Shown here one piece after another: positions 7,780 through 10,224 of a stretch of 10,224 nucleotides of DNA. Source of the DNA: Castellaniella sp034007085 (GTDB lineage Bacteria > Pseudomonadota > Gammaproteobacteria > Burkholderiales > Burkholderiaceae_B); assembly GCF_034007085.1 (NCBI RefSeq), contig NZ_JAVERO010000075.1, positions 1 through 10,224 on the forward strand, written 5' to 3'. Both the position numbers and the translations under genes were made by a program. The notes under the pieces were generated by a model. The model ran no database searches and was not told the DNA's origin. It saw only the letters and a program-made list of their open reading frames with translations. The first letter of the stretch is position 1. Each line of letters starts with the position of its first letter.

Positions 7780-7873
7780 GGGTCTTCGAACGGCGAAAAG
7801 TCCCATTTTAGGATGCTTTGGGGAATGCTTTAAACTAGCCTGGTTACCCTTGTCATGGATGAACCGGTCCATC
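7780..7873. other. Divergent intergenic region between ubiH and the CtaG-like gene
   Basis: This is the longest stretch without a confident gene in the window (94 bp, or 79 bp if the CtaG-like gene starts at 7859). It is AT-richer than the surrounding DNA in its middle. It should contain promoters for both directions, but only the minus-strand one is recognisable. I see no convincing plus-strand -35/-10 pair, no riboswitch-like structure and no clear operator repeat. Confidence 0.5.
7805..7834 (-). promoter_or_regulatory. Candidate sigma-70 promoter for the ubiH-recQ run
   Basis: On the minus strand a TTTAAA box (7834-7829, 4 of 6 matches to TTGACA) is followed after 18 bp by TAAAAT (7810-7805, 5 of 6 matches to TATAAT). 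Transcription would begin near 7798, leaving a leader of about 19 nt before the ubiH ATG at 7779. This would exclude the two upstream in-frame ATGs. It is a consensus match by eye in the most AT-rich patch of the neighbourhood and has not been tested. Confidence 0.4.
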
Positions 7874-8731
7874 ATGGACGTGCTTGCCTGGCTGCAGCCT
7901 TGGGAATTCTCGCCCGCTCTGGTGCTGGCCTTTGTGGTGTCGGCGTGGCTGTTCCTGCGTGGCCGGCGCGTTCACCATGTCGGGGCCGCGCGCCAGTCGC
8001 TGTTCTGGGTCGGCTGGGTCGTGTTGTACCTGTCCATGCACACGCAACTGGACTACTACGCCGAGCGCATGTTCTTCATCCATCGCCTGCAGCACCTGGT
8101 CCTGCATCATCTGGGGCCGATGCTGATCATGGGCGCCTATCCGGGGCAGGTCATGCGGGCGGGTCTGCCCCTGGCCTGGCGGACCCGGCTGGCGGCAGCG
8201 CGCCGTTCCTCTGGCATCGTGCGCAGCCTGGAAACCCTGGCGACACATCGTTTCCTGGTGCCGCTGCTGTTTTTGCTGATGGTGCTGGTCTGGCTGGAAC
8301 CGACCGTGCAGTTCTACTCCATGCTCGACTGGCGGTTGTACCGGTTCATGAACTGGGCGGTGGTGATCACCGGCTTGATGTACTGGAATCTGATTCTGGA
8401 CCGGCGGCCTCGTCCGCCGGCTGCTCTGTCGCCCGGCGGGCGGATTCTCTCGCCTGTCTTCACCATGGCGCCGCAAATGGTCGCAGGAGCCGTCATTGTT
8501 TTTTCCGAGCACGACCTCTATCCGGTGTTCGATCTGTGCGGCCGTGCGCTGCCTGGCTTCAGCGCGCTGGATGACCAGGTGATCGGCGGGCTGATCATGT
8601 GGGTGCCGGCGGGCCTGATCGAGACGTTCGGGTTACTGGTGGCGCTGGGCACCTTGTTGCGACTGTCGTCACGCAATCGGCTGCCGCAGCCTCGGCGCCG
8701 TCCGTCGGCCCGGCCGGCGGGCGTGGCCTGA
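7874..8731 (+). CDS. Cytochrome c oxidase assembly protein, Caa3-type CtaG family
   Basis: This integral membrane protein resembles the CtaG family found near aa3/caa3-type oxidases, thought to help insert copper or assemble the oxidase. The 285 residues contain about seven hydrophobic segments, near 13-29, 43-55, 72-88, 127-140, 160-175, 199-211 and 237-262. Family-like histidine-rich stretches are MHTQLDYYAERMFFIHRL (H56, H70) and QHLVLHHLGPMLIM (H74, H78, H79), plus MAPQMVAGAVIVFSEHDLYP (H213). The tail is short and basic (PQPRRRPSARP). Two starts are close: 7874 (MDVLAWLQPW), preceded by a weak GGATGA, and 7859 (MNRSIMDVL). I prefer 7874 because it begins at the first hydrophobic region. 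It is divergent from ubiH and 30 bp upstream of the BepA-like gene. I assign the family but give no symbol, because ctaG also names the unrelated Cox11-type protein. Confidence 0.82.
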   Translation: MDVLAWLQPWEFSPALVLAFVVSAWLFLRGRRVHHVGAARQSLFWVGWVVLYLSMHTQLDYYAERMFFIHRLQHLVLHHLGPMLIMGAYPGQVMRAGLPLAWRTRLAAARRSSGIVRSLETLATHRFLVPLLFLLMVLVWLEPTVQFYSMLDWRLYRFMNWAVVITGLMYWNLILDRRPRPPAALSPGGRILSPVFTMAPQMVAGAVIVFSEHDLYPVFDLCGRALPGFSALDDQVIGGLIMWVPAGLIETFGLLVALGTLLRLSSRNRLPQPRRRPSARPAGVA

Positions 8732-8749
8732 AACCGCGTGATCGTGGAC

Positions 8750-8755
8750 AAAGGA
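8750..8755 (+). promoter_or_regulatory. Ribosome binding site of the BepA-like protease
   Basis: AAAGGA lies 6 nt upstream of the ATG at 8762, close to ideal spacing. It fixes the start of the protease gene directly ahead of a signal peptide. It is one of the few clear Shine-Dalgarno sites in the window. Confidence 0.7.
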
Positions 8756-8761
8756 TACGCC

Positions 8762-10224
8762 ATGCAGACCTGGATGCGCCGTGCGGGCGCGAGCCTGAGC
8801 CTGGCCGGCGCCCTGGCAGCGGGCCTGCCGCCCGCCTGGGGTCAGCCCATGGGCTTGCCTTCGATGGGGGCGACTTCGTCATCGGAACTGTCCCCGGCGG
8901 TGGAACGCACACTGGGCCAGGCCATCATGGAACAAGGCCGCCAGGACCCGACCTACATCGGCGATCTGGATGTCAACCAGTACCTGACGACGATGGGCAG
9001 GCGGCTGGCCGCCCATGCGCCGCAGGCGCTGGCCCAGGACATCACCGTGTTCGCCGTGCGCGACCCCTCGATCAATGCGTTCGCCTTGCCGGGTGGTTAC
9101 ATCGGCGTGCATAGTGGCCTGGTGGTCGGCGCGCAGAGCGAATCCGAACTGGCCGGCGTGCTGGCGCACGAGATCGGCCACGTCATGCAGCGCCATATTG
9201 CCCGGGGCATTGCCCAGCAGTCCCAGGGTACGGGCATCATGGTGGCCAGCCTGATCGGGGCCTTGCTGGCGGCCCTGGCCGGCCAGGGCGACCTGGCGAT
9301 GGGGGTGGCCACTTTCGGCCAGGCGGCGGCCATCGACCGACAGCTCGGGTTTTCTCGGGGCGCCGAACAAGAGGCCGATCGATCGGGGCTGCAGATGATG
9401 CGCCATGCAGGCTTTGATCCCCGGGGCATGTTGGCCATGTTCCGCCGTTTGATGAATGCGTCGCGCCTGAACGAAGGCGCGGGCGGCGGCTATGCCTCGA
9501 CGCACCCGCTGTCCATCCAGCGCTTGTCGGATATCGAGAACCGGATCGAAGGCCAACCCATTGCCGCAGACAAATCCGATACGGAATTCTGGTTCGTGCG
9601 CACGCGCCTGGCCCTGATCCAGGCGCGCGATCATGCCGACCGGCAACGGCTGCAACAGACGCTGCGGGGCGAGGCGCGTGATCAACGCGGTGCCCGCCAG
9701 GCCGCCGCACTGTTCGGCCTGGCGTCTCTGGACAAAATGGCGGGTGACCTGGCGGGCGCGCGCGCGCAACTGGACCAGGCGCAGTCCGTGCAGGCGGCGC
9801 CTCAATTGGACATGCTGGCGATCCAGCTGGCCAGTGCCCGGGGGGCGGCGGCTGCCGTGGACGTTGCGGCGGCTGCCTGGCAGCGTTGGCCGCACAGCCA
9901 GGGGGTGGCCTACGAGCGTGCCCGTGCCCTGCAGAAGGCCGGTCAGGACGAGACGGCCGCCACGTTTCTGCAGGGCATCGTCAAGCAATGGCCGGACACG
10001 CCGGAATTCCAGAAACTGCTGGCGACCAGTCTGCAGCGCCTGGGGCGCGAGGTCGAAGCCCACGAAGCCATGGCCAGCTATTACGAGCAGACCGGCGCCT
10101 TGCCGACCGCTGTCGAGCATTTGCAGCAGGCGCGCGCTCTGTCAAAGGATTTCTACGCCCAATCGCGGCTGGACATGCGCATTCGCGCCCTGCGTGAACG
10201 CCTGGACAACCAGCGTGCCTTGTT
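8762..10224 (+). CDS. bepA: Periplasmic M48 metalloprotease with TPR domain, BepA-like (3' end cut)
   Basis: BepA is a periplasmic zinc protease and chaperone that assists LptD and outer-membrane barrel assembly and degrades stalled substrates. The reading frame from 8762 is open to the window edge, giving 487 codons with no stop. A signal peptide is visible: MQTWMRRAGASLSLAGALAA, then a likely cleavage site around AWGQ (25-28), with no lipobox cysteine. The zinc motif HEIGH is at 136-140, E202 and D206 form the ExxxD motif (EQEAD), and H248 in STHPLS corresponds to the switch histidine of E. coli BepA (H246). A hydrophobic segment lies near 159-173 (IMVASLIGALLAALA). Residues from about 285 on are helical and TPR-like. 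E. coli BepA is 487 aa, so only a short tail is probably missing. It follows the CtaG-like gene by 30 bp, on the same strand. M48 membership is certain. BepA rather than a paralogue such as LoiP is inferred from the TPR half. Confidence 0.92.
   Translation, partial: MQTWMRRAGASLSLAGALAAGLPPAWGQPMGLPSMGATSSSELSPAVERTLGQAIMEQGRQDPTYIGDLDVNQYLTTMGRRLAAHAPQALAQDITVFAVRDPSINAFALPGGYIGVHSGLVVGAQSESELAGVLAHEIGHVMQRHIARGIAQQSQGTGIMVASLIGALLAALAGQGDLAMGVATFGQAAAIDRQLGFSRGAEQEADRSGLQMMRHAGFDPRGMLAMFRRLMNASRLNEGAGGGYASTHPLSIQRLSDIENRIEGQPIAADKSDTEFWFVRTRLALIQARDHADRQRLQQTLRGEARDQRGARQAAALFGLASLDKMAGDLAGARAQLDQAQSVQAAPQLDMLAIQLASARGAAAAVDVAAAAWQRWPHSQGVAYERARALQKAGQDETAATFLQGIVKQWPDTPEFQKLLATSLQRLGREVEAHEAMASYYEQTGALPTAVEHLQQARALSKDFYAQSRLDMRIRALRERLDNQRAL

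Noticed and set aside
5650..7833. A 727-codon open frame on the plus strand opposite dusB and ubiH
   Set aside because: It crosses two well-supported antisense genes and their intergenic gap, and has repetitive Gly/Gln/Ala-rich composition with no recognisable domain. It is long only because stops are rare in this frame at high GC.
7780..7875. A 32-residue N-terminal extension of the UbiH-like protein (starts at 7875 or 7806)
   Set aside because: The extension precedes the first Rossmann strand, is unlike the family, and would lie upstream of the candidate promoter. It also overlaps the start of the divergent gene.
7855..8574. A 239-codon plus-strand frame overlapping the CtaG-like gene
   Set aside because: It is an out-of-frame shadow. 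The CtaG frame has coherent transmembrane segments and conserved histidines, while this one is Gly/Ala/Pro-rich without a plausible fold.
8879..10120. A 413-codon open frame on the minus strand opposite the BepA-like gene
   Set aside because: It is antisense to a protease whose signal peptide, HEIGH, EQEAD and STHP motifs are all in the plus frame. The product has no recognisable motif.

Overview
The window looks like ordinary chromosomal housekeeping DNA from a high-GC betaproteobacterium, most likely Burkholderiales and probably the Alcaligenaceae (Bordetella, Achromobacter and Castellaniella relatives). This rests on the uniformly GC-rich third positions, the run ubiH-dusB-fis-purH-ruvC-ruvA, and protein motifs typical of that group. 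The family placement is inference. I see no insertion sequence, phage gene, tRNA or rRNA gene, CRISPR array or toxin-antitoxin pair.

Layout. Positions 1-513 hold the 3' half of ruvB on the plus strand. It converges on recQ (minus strand), with only 6 bp between the stop codons. From 7779 down to 520 there is one long minus-strand run, read ubiH-like monooxygenase, dusB, fis, purH, ruvC, ruvA, recQ. The gaps are 33, 18, 51, 13, 61 and 13 bp, so it could be a single transcription unit. A short intergenic region (7780-7873) separates ubiH from a divergent plus-strand pair. That pair is a CtaG-like cytochrome c oxidase assembly protein (7874-8731) and, 30 bp later behind a good ribosome binding site, a BepA-type periplasmic M48 metalloprotease. 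The protease runs off the right edge and is probably only slightly incomplete.

How the genes fit together. RuvA, RuvB and RuvC form the Holliday-junction branch-migration and resolution machine, and RecQ is a recombination helicase acting on related substrates. PurH makes IMP, DusB modifies tRNA, Fis is the nucleoid protein abundant in fast growth, and the UbiH-like enzyme belongs to ubiquinone synthesis. The minus-strand run therefore looks like a growth-linked housekeeping operon. The plus-strand pair concerns the cell envelope: cytochrome oxidase copper assembly and outer-membrane protein quality control.

I did not find a convincing undescribed system. The points worth a second look are modest: ruvB inverted relative to ruvCA with recQ in the position after ruvA; a 21-codon mini-ORF that overlaps the ruvC stop at one end and the ruvA start at the other; a few N-terminal and active-site details; and the divergent promoter region.
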